The notes under the pieces: model-generated | Databases searched by the model: none | Seen by the model: only the letters and a program-made list of their open reading frames with translations | What the model was told of the DNA's origin: nothing | Position numbers and translations under genes: made by a program | Shown here: in pieces, positions 55,634-63,263 of the stretch | Position numbering within the stretch: the first letter of the stretch is position 1 | Layout: every line of letters begins with the position of its first letter | Origin: Clostridium lentum | Lineage (GTDB): Bacteria; Bacillota; Clostridia; Clostridiales; Clostridiaceae | DNA length: 64,000 nt | Direction of reading: 5' to 3' | NCBI RefSeq assembly: GCF_014287815.1 | Contig: NZ_JACOOQ010000004.1 | Location: 62,001 to 126,000 of the forward strand

Positions 55634-56344
55634 ATGGCAGCACATTTACATATTATGGCTAAGGAAGGCTCTATAGCAGAAACAGTATTATTACCAGGAG
55701 ACCCTTTAAGAGCTAAATTTATAGCAGAAAACTTTTTAGAAGATGTAGTTTGTTATAATGAAGTAAGAGGAATGTATGGATATACTGGAACCTATAAAGG
55801 AAAGAGAGTTTCAGTGCAAGGAACAGGAATGGGATTACCATCACATTCTATTTATGTAAATGAACTAATTAAATTCTATGGAGCAAAGAGACTAATTAGA
55901 ATAGGTTCAGCTGGATCTATAAATGACAATGTAAACGTAAGGGATTTAGTTTTAGCTCAAAGTGCATCAACGAATTCAGGAATTAACAAAAGAAGATTCC
56001 AAGGACTAGATTATGCACCAACAGCCAACTTTGAGCTATTATATGATGCATATAATATTGCTAAAAATAAAGGTGTTAATGTAAAAGTAGGAAATGTATT
56101 ATCTAGTGATTTATTCTATGATGATACAAATGGGTTTGGAGCTAAGAATTGGGCAGAGTATGGCTGTCTTGCTATTGAAATGGAAACAGCAGAGCTTTAT
56201 ACATTAGCTGCTAAATATAATGTTGAAGCACTTTCAATATTAACTATATCTGATCATGTATTTAGAGGAGAAGAAACATCTCCAGAAGAAAGACAAAATA
56301 CATTTACTGATATGATGGAAGTAGCTTTACAATTAATAAAATAA
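55634..56344 (+). CDS. deoD: Purine-nucleoside phosphorylase DeoD-type
   Basis: Phosphorylase of 236 aa that splits purine (deoxy)nucleosides with phosphate, feeding purine salvage. It has the N-terminal [20 protein letters not shown], the phosphate-binding Arg in [33 protein letters not shown], the nucleoside-binding [14 protein letters not shown] and the catalytic Asp in [10 protein letters not shown]. This is the hexameric bacterial DeoD class and the length is typical. The start follows TTGAGGAGGCAAAAAT. It is a single gene with a probable own promoter and a shared terminator. It complements apt elsewhere in the window. Confidence 0.95.
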   Translation: MAAHLHIMAKEGSIAETVLLPGDPLRAKFIAENFLEDVVCYNEVRGMYGYTGTYKGKRVSVQGTGMGLPSHSIYVNELIKFYGAKRLIRIGSAGSINDNVNVRDLVLAQSASTNSGINKRRFQGLDYAPTANFELLYDAYNIAKNKGVNVKVGNVLSSDLFYDDTNGFGAKNWAEYGCLAIEMETAELYTLAAKYNVEALSILTISDHVFRGEETSPEERQNTFTDMMEVALQLIK

Positions 56345-56350
56345 ACTTTA

Positions 56351-56393
56351 ATACAAAAAAAGATGATTTTATATATCATCTTTTTTTGTATAT
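56351..56393. terminator. Bidirectional terminator, deoD / small membrane protein gene
   Basis: A perfect 17-bp stem (56351-56367 with 56375-56391) containing the T tract, between convergent genes. Confidence 0.85.
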
Positions 56394-56833
56394 TATGATT
56401 TTATTTTATTTTTAATATTAATGAACATTGATAGATATTTATTAGATTTAGCATTTTGTGTTTTTGAAATAGTAAAGCAATAAAGAATACAATTAAGAAT
56501 TGAAACAAAACCACTAATAATAACACCTACTTTTAGAGAAAGATTAATTATAGTTCTTTGAGAAGAGTATAATTTTTTATTTCTTTCGTAATCTTCAATT
56601 AGGAAATTATTTACTCCATCAATAAAAGCTCTATAATCATTTTCAGAAATTTCCTCTCTATTCATAAATTCATTGTAATATTTAATATATTTTTCTTCTT
56701 CAGTATTTACAACGTCTAATACTGTATCTATATGGCTTATAAATACAGAATTAAGCACCTTATAGCCTACGAATAAAAATGTACAAAATATTAAACATGC
56801 AATAATTCTAAATATAATTTTAAAAGTTTTCAC
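56393..56833 (-). CDS. Small membrane protein of unknown function
   Basis: Protein of 146 aa with a hydrophobic segment at about residues 8-28 (IIFRIIACLIFCTFLFVGY) and a second one at about 103-126 (VGVIISGFVSILNCILYCF). The intervening 75 residues are acidic and probably extracytoplasmic, with a short basic tail inside. The start is GTG at 56833, with GGGAG upstream on the minus strand; an ATG overlapping it stops immediately. I do not recognise a family. It is a single gene, convergent with deoD, with a long AT-rich region behind it. Confidence 0.6.
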   Translation of the reverse strand: MKTFKIIFRIIACLIFCTFLFVGYKVLNSVFISHIDTVLDVVNTEEEKYIKYYNEFMNREEISENDYRAFIDGVNNFLIEDYERNKKLYSSQRTIINLSLKVGVIISGFVSILNCILYCFTISKTQNAKSNKYLSMFINIKNKIKS

Positions 56834-57212
56834 ATTTATTCTCCCTAAGTTTTAATATTTTCCACTATATTATCGGTTAATATATGAAAAAATTAATATT
56901 AAATTTATTAATAATTTTAATTTTTTTAGTTAATATATTTAAGTAAAGGGAGAAGTGAAAATATTAAAAGTGCATTTAAAAATATAAGTGATATTTTTAT
57001 AATATTTATTTCTTGTATTACTATGTATAATAGGTTATAAATATGGAGTTATTAATGTAAAAAAGTAGTTATAATGATATTTAATAATATATTATATATG
57101 TATAATAAATAAAATAAAAAGACAATCTTCTAAAAAGTATTACAAATAGCACCCATTAAAAGGATACAACATATAATGAAATTACAGTGTATCTTTTAAA
57201 GGAGGTGTAATA
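56834..57212. other. AT-rich intergenic region with leader hairpin
   Basis: About 380 bases between two divergent genes. The left 300 bases are almost pure A/T with no coding frame, no recognisable RNA and only weak promoter-like boxes. The right end, 57150-57207, holds the hairpin described separately. Nothing else can be supported. Confidence 0.5.
57150..57207 (+). promoter_or_regulatory. Hairpin overlapping the ribosome site of the beta-propeller gene
   Basis: TTAAAAG-G-ATACA (57156-57168) pairs with TGTATCTTTTAA (57188-57199), with one bulged G. CACC (57150-57153) can further pair with GGTG (57204-57207) of the AAAGGAGGTG Shine-Dalgarno site. This could limit translation from the TTG start six bases later. 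Confidence 0.45.
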
Positions 57213-58088
57213 TTGAAATCATTAATTCTATGCACAACAGCAAGTGATTCAATTTGTAAACTAGTATTAGATAGCTTAGATATGAAAAAAATAAGGTTAA
57301 AACATTGCGATAAACCAGTTGGGCCACATGGTATAAGGTCATATTCAGATACTGTTATTACAGCGAATAGTTATAATGATTCTGTATCTTTTTTTTATGG
57401 TGAAAATCTTATTGAGGACAAGGTTATAAGTGTTGGGCCAAAGCCAAATGATTTATTAATGCATGATTATAAAGTTTATGTAATTTGTGGAGAGTCTAAT
57501 TCAATGGTTATATATGACCTTAAGGAAGATAAAAGTATAGGTGAAGTAGCTACTGAAAGTTGGCCGCATAGTATTGACATGGATTTTAATAATAAATTAT
57601 TATTTGTGTCAAACTTGGAAAGTGATAGTATTACAGTAATATCCATGGATAATTATGATACTGTTGAAAATATTCAAGTGCCGGAATATCCTACAAAAAT
57701 AAGGGTATCCAATGATAAAAAGAGGATTTATATCTGTTGCAGTTATTTAGGAAAAGATAAACGAGGATATATAGATGTAATTAATATTGGTAATTTTCAA
57801 AAAATAGCAAGGATTATGGTTGGATATTCACCAATAGATATGATTGAAGATGATGATAATATTTATGTTTCTAATTTTACCGATGGAACAATTAGTGTAA
57901 TAGCCAAAAGAACATATATGGTAGAAAAGGTTATTTATGTAGGTGGAATGCCAAAGGGAATTTTTAAGTATGGATCAGTGTTATATGTAGCTGATTATTT
58001 AAAGAGTAAACTTATTTTAATTGAAGATGATAAAGTAATAAAAGTCATAGCAATCGAGTCTGAACCCAATGCCATGACTTTATTTTAA
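57213..58088 (+). CDS. YncE-like beta-propeller protein
   Basis: Protein of 291 aa built from repeated WD/YVTN-like blades of about 40 residues: NNKLLFVSNLESDSITVIS, NDKKRIYICCSYLGKD, DDDNIYVSNFTDGTISVI and GSVLYVADYLKSKLILI. The D-G-T/S-I-S-V-I motif recurs. No signal peptide is seen, which is unusual because many YncE relatives are exported. It may bind a ligand or partner; no enzymatic residues can be named. The start is TTG at 57213 with an excellent GGAGGTG site that a hairpin may partly cover. Its stop codon overlaps that of the convergent DUF4364 gene by four bases, so no terminator fits between them. Confidence 0.75.
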   Translation: MKSLILCTTASDSICKLVLDSLDMKKIRLKHCDKPVGPHGIRSYSDTVITANSYNDSVSFFYGENLIEDKVISVGPKPNDLLMHDYKVYVICGESNSMVIYDLKEDKSIGEVATESWPHSIDMDFNNKLLFVSNLESDSITVISMDNYDTVENIQVPEYPTKIRVSNDKKRIYICCSYLGKDKRGYIDVINIGNFQKIARIMVGYSPIDMIEDDDNIYVSNFTDGTISVIAKRTYMVEKVIYVGGMPKGIFKYGSVLYVADYLKSKLILIEDDKVIKVIAIESEPNAMTLF

Positions 58089-58618
58089 TCATTGTCATCA
58101 AATAAGCTTTGAATTATTTTTGTATAAATAGTAGAAGGATCATCTTTCCATTTTGAACATAAAGAATTGGCTTGTTTTTTGCTAGGAACAGATACCTTTA
58201 AATCAATTAATAAGCTTTCATCTTCAAAGGCTCTTAAATTTACAATATAGGAATCATTATTATCAATGGTATAATCGCTATAAATTGTCAGCTCCTTTTT
58301 TATATTTTCAATAGTTGCGGAGATATAATTATTGATTATATCTCTTTTTATTGGAGCAATCCTGTCGGTGAAAAATGATAAAACATTTTCTCCTTTATCA
58401 GTTATGGAAATTAATTTTTTCTCATTTTTTTCAATATACTTTACAAAGTTAGAATATTCTAACTCGCTTATGTATTGTTGAAGAGTAAAGTAATTTATAA
58501 AGTTATTTTCTAAAATTATTTCTGTTAACTGTGTATTTGAAATGGGTTGTTTTAATGATTTTATAACATATAAAACTAAAAGTTTATTTTCTGCTAGTTC
58601 TGCTGAGTTTTCGTACAT
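58085..58618 (-). CDS. DUF4364-family winged-helix protein
   Basis: Protein of 177 aa matching the clostridial DUF4364 family: it begins NKLLVLYVIKSLKQPISNTQLTEIILE, a winged-helix fold with a helix-turn-helix resembling PadR/MarR-type regulators, followed by ISITDKGENVLSFF (wing) and a C-terminal mixed domain. It is probably a DNA-binding regulator, although the target is unknown. The ATG at 58618 follows GGAGGTTTAAT. It overlaps the end of the beta-propeller gene by four bases on the opposite strand and is divergent from the deacetylase gene, leaving 125 bases for two promoters. Confidence 0.82.
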   Translation of the reverse strand: MYENSAELAENKLLVLYVIKSLKQPISNTQLTEIILENNFINYFTLQQYISELEYSNFVKYIEKNEKKLISITDKGENVLSFFTDRIAPIKRDIINNYISATIENIKKELTIYSDYTIDNNDSYIVNLRAFEDESLLIDLKVSVPSKKQANSLCSKWKDDPSTIYTKIIQSLFDDND

Positions 58619-58743
58619 ATTAAACCTCCAATTTGAAAGTATCTATATTATTATAACATAAATTTTAAACACTGTAATATTATTGTCATTAAAATTATAC
58701 ATTAAGAATATAAATTAGTAAAAATTAAGTTAAGAGGTTTTTT

Positions 58744-59502
58744 ATGCTTAAAGGAAAAAAAGTTGTTATAGAAGTAATTTTGCTTGTATTTATAATTATT
58801 CTGTCATTTGCTGTAAATAAACGCAATATTAGTGTAAGCACTAATAATCAAGCTAAACTACCTATATTTAGAGTGAATACAGAAGAAAAAGAAATAGCAC
58901 TTACCTTTGATATTAATTGGGCAGAAGAGGAGCATTTAGATGAAATTCTACAAGTATTAAAAAAATATGATGTAAAAGGTACTTTTTTTATTATGGGTGG
59001 TTGGATAAATTATACAGATGATAATAAAGAAAAGCTTAAAAATATATATAATGATGGTCATGAAATAGGTAATCATAGCTATATACATCCTAACTTTGTA
59101 AATATTACAGAAGAAAGAATGAATGATGAATTACAAAAGACGGAAGATATTATTTATGAAACAATTGGATGTAATACAAAATTATTTAGATTTCCAAGTG
59201 GCTCATATAATGAAAAAGCATTAAATTATGTTTTATCAAAAGGATATAAATGTATTCAGTGGGATGTTGATTCAGTTGATTGGAAACAATCGGGGGCAGA
59301 TGTGGAATATAACAGAGTAATGAAAAATGTAAAAGCAGGGTCAATATTATTATTTCACAATAATGCTAAATATACTCCAGAGAATTTAGAGAGGATTATT
59401 AATAAATTGACAGGTGATGGCTATAAATTTTTAACAGTTAGTGAATTAATTTATGATGATGATTATTATATTGATGAAAATGGAGCACAAAATAAAAAAT
59501 AA
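58744..59502 (+). CDS. Polysaccharide deacetylase, PdaB-like
   Basis: NodB-type deacetylase of 252 aa that removes N-acetyl groups from sugar polymers such as peptidoglycan. It has an N-terminal hydrophobic segment (VVIEVILLVFIIILSFA), then the TFDINW motif with the catalytic Asp (usually TFDD), metal ligands in GHEIGNHSYIHPNF and the RFPSGSYNE and WDVDSVDW motifs. The second Asp of the TFDD motif is replaced by Ile, which is typical of PdaB, a protein needed for spore cortex maintenance. Membrane anchoring and a spore role are inferred from that family. No sigma-E/G box could be recognised with confidence. It is monocistronic. Confidence 0.85.
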   Translation: MLKGKKVVIEVILLVFIIILSFAVNKRNISVSTNNQAKLPIFRVNTEEKEIALTFDINWAEEEHLDEILQVLKKYDVKGTFFIMGGWINYTDDNKEKLKNIYNDGHEIGNHSYIHPNFVNITEERMNDELQKTEDIIYETIGCNTKLFRFPSGSYNEKALNYVLSKGYKCIQWDVDSVDWKQSGADVEYNRVMKNVKAGSILLFHNNAKYTPENLERIINKLTGDGYKFLTVSELIYDDDYYIDENGAQNKK

Positions 59503-59516
59503 ATATTATAAATATA

Positions 59517-59546
59517 TTGAAAAGTACACATGATTTGTATTATAAT
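59517..59546 (+). promoter_or_regulatory. SigA-type promoter of the SSB-like gene
   Basis: TTGAAA at 59517-59522, an 18-base spacer and TATAAT at 59541-59546, about 70 bases before the gene. Confidence 0.6.
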
Positions 59547-59617
59547 GGAAATAAATTCTTATATGGTAATAAATTTATAAATAAGCTAAAAAATTACTAA
59601 TGGAGAGAGGGGTAAAG

Positions 59618-60304
59618 ATGGACAATTTGATGTTAAATAATAAAATTTATCTTGAAGGGAAGATTGTAAGCAAACTTGAATTCAGTCATGAAATGTATGG
59701 AGAAGGATTTTATACATTTTTTATGGAAGTTACTAGATTAAGTGATTCTGTTGATTTACTAAATATAACAGTATCAGAAAGATTAATTAGTAATATGGAC
59801 TTAAGTATTGGAAAAGAAATAATAGTATTAGGACAATTAAGGTCGTATAATAAGTTTGTAGATGGATCTAATAAGCTTATACTAACTGTATTTGCTAGAA
59901 ACATAGAACCATGCATTGAAAAAAGCAAAAATCCTAATGAAATATTCCTAGATGGATATATATGTAAGGAACCTGTTTATAGAAAAACACCTTTTGGTAG
60001 AGAAATTGCAGATGTATTATTAGCTGTAAATAGAGCTTACAATAAATCAGATTATATACCAACAATAGCTTGGGGAAGAAATTCAAGATTTTGCCAAACT
60101 TTAGAAGTTGGAGATAATATAAGGGTATGGGGAAGGCTTCAAAGCAGAGAATATCAAAAGAAAATCAGTGAAACAGAAGTAGTTAAGAAGATAGCATACG
60201 AAGTTTCTATTTCTAAGATGGAAAGAGTAACTGAAGAAAATGATGAAAACTTCAATAGTGAAGAACATGAAAATACGCATGTAACTGAAAAAGGTGCTAT
60301 ATAA
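59618..60304 (+). CDS. Single-stranded DNA-binding protein with two OB folds
   Basis: Protein of 228 aa with two tandem SSB-type OB folds: residues about 8-100 (NKIYLEGKIVSKLEFS, KEIIVLGQLRSYNKF) and about 110-205 (NEIFLDGYICKEPVYRKTPFG, IADVLLAVNRAYNKSDYIPTIAWGR, GDNIRVWGRLQSREYQKK). The second fold resembles PriB/SSB more closely. The acidic tail ends in an Ala-Ile rather than the Asp-Phe tip by which canonical SSB recruits partners. It is therefore probably a paralogue, not the main SSB. The ATG at 59618 follows GAGAGGGGTAA. It has its own promoter and a shared terminator with dapH. Confidence 0.82.
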   Translation: MDNLMLNNKIYLEGKIVSKLEFSHEMYGEGFYTFFMEVTRLSDSVDLLNITVSERLISNMDLSIGKEIIVLGQLRSYNKFVDGSNKLILTVFARNIEPCIEKSKNPNEIFLDGYICKEPVYRKTPFGREIADVLLAVNRAYNKSDYIPTIAWGRNSRFCQTLEVGDNIRVWGRLQSREYQKKISETEVVKKIAYEVSISKMERVTEENDENFNSEEHENTHVTEKGAI

Positions 60305-60324
60305 TTTTAAAAATATATAGCTTA

Positions 60325-60363
60325 AATAATAACAAGCTCCGTAGTGGAGCTTGTTATTATTTT
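60325..60363. terminator. Bidirectional terminator, SSB-like gene / dapH
   Basis: A perfect 16-bp stem (60325-60340 with 60346-60361) around GTAGT, between convergent genes. Confidence 0.85.
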
Positions 60364-61067
60364 CTTAAATCACTAAGTATTTGAGTTTTATTTTTTGTTT
60401 TGTCATCTACAGATTTAACAATCTTTGCAGGGCTTCCAGCAACGACAACTCCAGAAGGTACATCACTTATAACTACAGAACCAGCAGCTACTACAGAGCC
60501 ATTACCAATTTTAACACCTTCTAATATTACTGAATTAGCACCTATCATTACATCATCACCAATTTCACAAGGAGATTTGCTTGGTGGTTCTAATACACCA
60601 GCTACGACGGCACCAGCACCTAAGTGAACTCTTTTACCAATCTTTCCTCTAGCTCCAATAACAGCATTCATATCAACCATAGAGCCTTCACCGATTTCTG
60701 CACCTATATTAATAACGGCACCCATCATTATGACAGCATTTTTACCAATAACAACTTTATCTCTAATAATTGCACCAGGTTCAATTCTTGCATCGATAGC
60801 CAGCAAATCAAGCATAGGAATAGCTGAATTTCTTCTATCATTTTCTACTCTGAAATTTTTAATTCGATCTTTGTTATTCAATATAAGTTCAGATATTTTT
60901 TCAGATTCACCATATAGTACATAAAAATTATTAGAACTATATACTTCGATATTTTCAAAATTTACATCATCTAAATTACCATTAATATAAACCTTCACAG
61001 GAGTAGATTTCTTAGATTCTTTTATAAATCTTGCAATTTCATATGGATCAGTTAAATTATAATTCAT
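60357..61067 (-). CDS. dapH: Tetrahydrodipicolinate N-acetyltransferase
   Basis: Left-handed beta-helix acyltransferase of 236 aa, built of hexapeptide repeats (for example [19 protein letters not shown] and [21 protein letters not shown]). It has the N-terminal helical domain [26 protein letters not shown] typical of DapH. It acetylates tetrahydrodipicolinate in the acetylase branch of diaminopimelate and lysine synthesis. The length separates it from the succinylase-type DapD of proteobacteria. dapB and a PatA-like aminotransferase lie within 3 kb. The ATG at 61067 has an AAGGATGATAAT site; no lysine riboswitch is visible. Confidence 0.92.
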   Translation of the reverse strand: MNYNLTDPYEIARFIKESKKSTPVKVYINGNLDDVNFENIEVYSSNNFYVLYGESEKISELILNNKDRIKNFRVENDRRNSAIPMLDLLAIDARIEPGAIIRDKVVIGKNAVIMMGAVINIGAEIGEGSMVDMNAVIGARGKIGKRVHLGAGAVVAGVLEPPSKSPCEIGDDVMIGANSVILEGVKIGNGSVVAAGSVVISDVPSGVVVAGSPAKIVKSVDDKTKNKTQILSDLRK

Positions 61068-61092
61068 ATTATCATCCTTTCTTCTTGTGAAT

Positions 61093-61122
61093 TTGAATTA
61101 AATAGATATTATTAATTATAAT
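61093..61122 (+). promoter_or_regulatory. SigA-type promoter of cobO
   Basis: TTGAAT at 61093-61098, an 18-base spacer and TATAAT at 61117-61122. The predicted start near 61129 leaves a leader of about 90 bases. Confidence 0.55.
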
Positions 61123-61169
61123 AGACAAAAAAGGTAATTTAAAGAGTAAATAGAAAAAATATGAAAAAA

Positions 61170-61209
61170 CTTTACGAATCATTGTATGTTAATGTACAAT
61201 GATTTAAAG
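61170..61209 (+). promoter_or_regulatory. Hairpin running into the cobO ribosome site
   Basis: AATCATTGTA (61177-61186) pairs perfectly with TACAATGATT (61195-61204) around an eight-base loop. CTTTA (61170-61174) can also pair with TAAAG (61205-61209), the start of the AAAGGAGA Shine-Dalgarno site, leaving a two-base CG bulge. It is not a cobalamin riboswitch. It could act on translation or be a DNA operator. Confidence 0.5.
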
Positions 61210-61220
61210 GAGATGATTTA

Positions 61221-61754
61221 ATGAAATTAAAGAAAGGATTAGTACAAATTTATACTGGTGACGGAAAAGGAAAGACAACAGCAGCAATAGGGCAAGGGAT
61301 AAGAAGTGCAGGATATGGATTAAATGTTGTAATGGTCCAATTTTTAAAGGGAGGATATACAGGAGAACTTTCAACAATAGATAAAATTGATAATTTTAAT
61401 ATTTTTAGATTTGAAAAAGAAAGGGATTTCGTATGGAATTTATCAAAAGCTGAAATTGAGGAATTAAAAAAAGAAATTAGAACAGGATATGAATTTATTA
61501 AGAAAATAGTTGATGAAGGTTCTTGTGATGTTCTTATTATAGATGAGATAATGGGAGCTCATTATAATAAATTTATAAGTACTGATGAGATAATATATTT
61601 AATTAAGAATAAAAAGGAATCAATGGAAATTGTTTTAACAGGGAGAAATGTTCCAATGGAAGTTATTGATTTAGCAGATTTAGTGACTGAAATGAAGATG
61701 ATTAAACATCCTTTTGAAAAAGGAATAGGTGCCAGAGAAGGTATAGAGTATTAA
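61221..61754 (+). CDS. cobO: Cob(I)alamin adenosyltransferase CobO-type
   Basis: P-loop adenosyltransferase of 177 aa that attaches the 5'-deoxyadenosyl group of ATP to cobalamin or a corrinoid precursor. The N-terminus has the reversed P-loop YTGDGKGKTTAAIGQGIRSAG (about 12-32), followed by VVMVQFLKGG, the LIIDEIMGAH motif and the C-terminal GRNVPMEVIDLADLVTEM. This matches the BtuR/CobA/CobO class rather than PduO or EutT. Clostridia need adenosylcobalamin for several mutases and diol dehydratases, but no such gene is nearby. It lies between dapH and the aminotransferase and may share a transcript with the latter, 30 bases downstream. Confidence 0.92.
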   Translation: MKLKKGLVQIYTGDGKGKTTAAIGQGIRSAGYGLNVVMVQFLKGGYTGELSTIDKIDNFNIFRFEKERDFVWNLSKAEIEELKKEIRTGYEFIKKIVDEGSCDVLIIDEIMGAHYNKFISTDEIIYLIKNKKESMEIVLTGRNVPMEVIDLADLVTEMKMIKHPFEKGIGAREGIEY

Positions 61755-61784
61755 AAGATGGTATAAACATTGGGGGAGAATTTA

Positions 61785-62918
61785 ATGAATTTAAACTTAA
61801 AAAATGTTCAAATTTCTGGGATAAGGAAATTTTATAATGAGGTAAAGAAAATAGATGGTGCTATATCGTTAACTTTAGGGCAACCGGATTTTCCAGTACC
61901 AAAGGTAGTAAAAGAGGCATTAATAAATGCTGTAAATGAAGATAAGACAGTGTATACAGAAAATGCTGGAATATTACCACTAAGAAAAGAAATAAGCCAA
62001 TATTTAATGAAGAGAGGTATTGATTATTCAGCAGATGAGATATGTATTACTGTAGGAGGTAGTGAAGCTATTTTTACTATTTTGACAGCACTTATAAATG
62101 AAGGTGATAATGTGCTTATTCCAACTCCAGCATATCCGGCATATGAAAACATTGTTAATATATTAGGTGGAAATGTTGTAAGTTATGGTTTGAATGATGA
62201 TTTTTCAATTAATATTGAAAATTTAAAAGCGCTTATTAAAGAAAATCAAATAAAGGTTCTAGTCTTATCACTTCCTTCTAATCCTTTAGGAACAATATTA
62301 ACAAAAGAGGAAAAAGATGAACTTATTAAAATTATTGCTAATAATAATATTTTTGTTGTTACTGATGAAATATATGAATCACTTATATATGAAGAATACT
62401 ATAGTGTTGCTGAAGAAAAGGAAATATTAGATAAGGTGATATATATAAGTGGATTTTCTAAGATGTTTTCTATGACAGGGCTAAGAGTTGGATATTTTGC
62501 AGCTCAAAAGCAATTGATGGATGAAATAATGAAGGTACATCAATATAATGTATCTTGTGCAACATCTATATGTCAATGGGCCGCCTTAGAAGGTCTTAGA
62601 AATGGGTTAGATGATGTAGAGAATATGAGAAATGTCCTTAGAGAAAGAAAGGATTATGTAATTTCTGAACTCAGAAATATGGGACTTGAAGTAAATGAGC
62701 CTAAAGGTGCATTTTATGTATTCCCGTCTATTAAAAAATTTAATATGTCTTCAGAAGAGTTTTGTTTAAAGCTATTAAATGAAGAAAAGATTGCTTGTGT
62801 GCCAGGGAGTTCTTTTGGAATAGGTGGCGAAGGATATATTAGAATATCATATTGTTATTCAATGGAAGAGCTAAAAAAAGCTCTTTTGGGATTAAAAAAG
62901 TTCATTAACAAAATATGA
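61785..62918 (+). CDS. Class I/II PLP aminotransferase, PatA-like
   Basis: Fold-type I aminotransferase of 377 aa. It shows ISLTLGQPDFPVPKVV near the N-terminus, YTENAGILPLRKEISQYL, the PLP-binding Asp and Tyr segment DEIYESLIY, the Lys-bearing SGFSKMFSMTGLRVGY (about residues 225-240) and the C-terminal Arg in GYIRISYCYSMEEL. It resembles PatA, proposed to be the N-acetyl-diaminopimelate aminotransferase. dapH on the opposite strand and dapB nearby fit that role, but general aspartate or aromatic aminotransferases look alike. The ATG at 61785 follows TTGGGGGAGAA. Confidence 0.85.
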   Translation: MNLNLKNVQISGIRKFYNEVKKIDGAISLTLGQPDFPVPKVVKEALINAVNEDKTVYTENAGILPLRKEISQYLMKRGIDYSADEICITVGGSEAIFTILTALINEGDNVLIPTPAYPAYENIVNILGGNVVSYGLNDDFSINIENLKALIKENQIKVLVLSLPSNPLGTILTKEEKDELIKIIANNNIFVVTDEIYESLIYEEYYSVAEEKEILDKVIYISGFSKMFSMTGLRVGYFAAQKQLMDEIMKVHQYNVSCATSICQWAALEGLRNGLDDVENMRNVLRERKDYVISELRNMGLEVNEPKGAFYVFPSIKKFNMSSEEFCLKLLNEEKIACVPGSSFGIGGEGYIRISYCYSMEELKKALLGLKKFINKI

Positions 62919-62919
62919 T

Positions 62920-62960
62920 AATAAGCGCTGCACAAATTCATTTGCAGCGCTTATTAATTA
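62920..62960. terminator. Bidirectional terminator after the aminotransferase gene
   Basis: A perfect, GC-containing 12-bp stem AATAAGCGCTGC (62920-62931) with 62944-62955, flanked by A/T-rich sequence, between convergent genes. Confidence 0.8.
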
Positions 62961-63122
62961 ATTACCAGCAGGATTAAAATTATCGCTTGATACACCTTGT
63001 CTCTTTACTGATTTATGCTTTCTATTTGGATTGTGGTTTAAACCTTCTTCAGTTATTGGAGTCTGATAATTACATTTTTCCATACGGGCCTTTTTGTTAT
63101 CAGGTTGGCTATCTTTTGTCAT
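62958..63122 (-). CDS. Small polar protein of unknown function
   Basis: A 54-aa protein starting MTKDSQPDNKKARMEKCNYQ and ending DNFNPAGN. The ATG at 63122 directly follows TAGGAGGTTTTATT; a longer frame upstream is unlikely because the site would lie inside it. Composition is polar and basic with a single Cys and an NHNPN segment, resembling the 43-aa protein at 48069 in general style but not in alignable sequence. It is probably disordered and conceivably spore-related. It lies downstream of dapB on the same strand, 140 bases away. Confidence 0.6.
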   Translation of the reverse strand: MTKDSQPDNKKARMEKCNYQTPITEEGLNHNPNRKHKSVKRQGVSSDNFNPAGN

Positions 63123-63263
63123 AATAAAACCTCCTATAAGTCTAATCAATTCCTTCAGAAAATAGTATAACCAATAAAGATACATTAATACTAAACTAGG
63201 TATTTATAAATTAAACATATACAATAAGAATATTAAATTAAAATTGTGTATTTTTAATAATAT

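Noticed and set aside
61068..61092. Lysine riboswitch for dapH
   Set aside because: The divergent gap is about 150 bases and shows no lysine aptamer features on the minus strand.
61068..61220. Cobalamin riboswitch upstream of cobO
   Set aside because: The leader is only about 90 bases and lacks the B12-box; only a single hairpin is present.
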